64,000 nucleotides of DNA from Actinospineispora spinosispora DSM 44797 (GTDB taxonomy: Bacteria; Actinomycetota; Actinomycetes; Mycobacteriales; Pseudonocardiaceae): contig NZ_KE386836.1 of assembly GCF_000429025.1 (NCBI RefSeq), positions 124,001 to 188,000 of the forward strand, given 5' to 3'. Within the stretch, counting starts at the first letter, position 1. Each line of letters starts with the position of its first letter. The position numbers and the translations under genes were made by a program. Shown here piece after piece: positions 63,590 to 64,000 of the stretch. The notes beneath the pieces were generated by a model. The model saw only the letters and a program-made list of their open reading frames with translations. It made no database searches and was not told the origin of the DNA.

Positions 63590-64000
63590 ATGAGCGGGGT
63601 CAGCGTTCGGCGGACTGACGCGTGGCGGCATGCGATGTCCGAGGCGTTCGTGCCGCTCGAGGTCGGGGCGCTGGATCGGGAGCGGTTCACCGGGCGGCTG
63701 CGCACCGACCAGCTCGGTGAGCTGATGGTCGCCGAGCTGAGCTCGTCGGCCCAGCGGGTCAGCCGCACGCCTCGGCTGATCACCGAATCGGACCGGCAGC
63801 TCTGGCAGATCGCGGTGTCCCGGCGGGGCACGGCGCGCGTCGAGCAGGACAGCCGCCAGGCCGAGCTGGGCCCCGGTGACCTGGTGATCTATGAGACTGC
63901 GCGCCCGTTCCACTGGACCTTTCCCGAGCCTTGGGCGGCGACCGTGTTCACCCTGCCCCGTGAAGCGGTGCCACTGACGGCGGCGCAGTCGCGGCACGTC
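63590..64000 (+). CDS. AraC-type regulator, N-terminal ligand-binding part (3' truncated)
   Basis: ATG at 63590; the frame is open to the window end (137 codons). SDRQLWQIAVSRRGTARVEQDSR and ELGPGDLVIYETARPFHWTFPEPWAATVFTLPRE are typical of the cupin 'AraC-binding-like' domain that precedes an AraC HTH in actinomycetes. The HTH is expected beyond the window. Not in an operon with the LacI gene, which ends at the palindrome. Confidence 0.8.
   Translation, partial: MSGVSVRRTDAWRHAMSEAFVPLEVGALDRERFTGRLRTDQLGELMVAELSSSAQRVSRTPRLITESDRQLWQIAVSRRGTARVEQDSRQAELGPGDLVIYETARPFHWTFPEPWAATVFTLPREAVPLTAAQSRHV

Overview
The window comes from a high-GC actinomycete, most likely a member of the Pseudonocardiaceae (Amycolatopsis-like). 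This is an inference from the very high GC content, the many GTG starts, an EspG/PPE pair, and a gene order that follows the Mycobacterium tuberculosis block Rv3628 (ppa) to Rv3575c (LacI). No rRNA or tRNA gene, CRISPR array, prophage or transposase gene was seen.

Layout. (1) 1-1739: end of a PPE-like protein and an EspG chaperone (ESX accessory pair). (2) 1750-17360: an accessory catabolic region. It holds a TetR/carotenoid-oxygenase divergon with two operators, an SDR-MaoC-thiolase operon, two crotonases, a VOC protein, an FAD monooxygenase and an acyl-CoA dehydrogenase. It continues with a MarR-DHA2 efflux operon and a class V PLP enzyme, then meets the conserved block at ppa and dacB. (3) 17469-22474: SPFH protein, HExxH metalloprotease, tilS, hpt and a secreted trypsin-like protease. 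(4) 23530-39647: ftsH-folE-folP-folB-folK-DUF3180, prsW, DUF2520-panC-panD-coaX, lysS, lsr2, clpC (proteostasis, folate, pantothenate/CoA). (5) 39754-46829: a GAF regulator divergent from aldehyde dehydrogenase + DUF779, an isochorismatase-fold hydrolase, a sirtuin, MhuD haem oxygenase, an alpha/beta hydrolase and a degenerate 2'-5' RNA ligase-like protein. (6) 47602-58698: LysR/MFS pair, mutY, an LPSGSA-repeat wall protein, radA, lpqE, carD, ispD, ispF, cysS, rlmB. (7) 58741-64000: flavin-fold protein, a Zur-box zinc/manganese ABC transporter, LacI and a truncated AraC-type regulator.

The main unexplained content is between the genes. All five gene-free stretches over 300 bp (22475-23529, 30607-31295, 36507-37112, 41242-41709, 46830-47601) are occupied by dispersed, strongly structured, apparently non-coding repeats. 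I name them family A (two copies), family B (three copies, related to A) and family C (two copies, with a compensatory change in the stem). A 58-59 bp tandem array looks like an amplified end of family B. In addition, nine long near-perfect palindromes (44-68 bp) sit at gene 3' ends; six share an outer GTGAGTG/CACTCAC stem while the inner stem differs and is still paired. A third palindromic class (CGCACAGAGGC) occurs three times.

Other points to check: an IspD homologue that lacks most of the CTP-binding signature; radA and sirtuin reading frames whose conserved N-termini have no ATG/GTG/TTG start; absence of disA next to radA; and an iron box stranded between two gene 3' ends.
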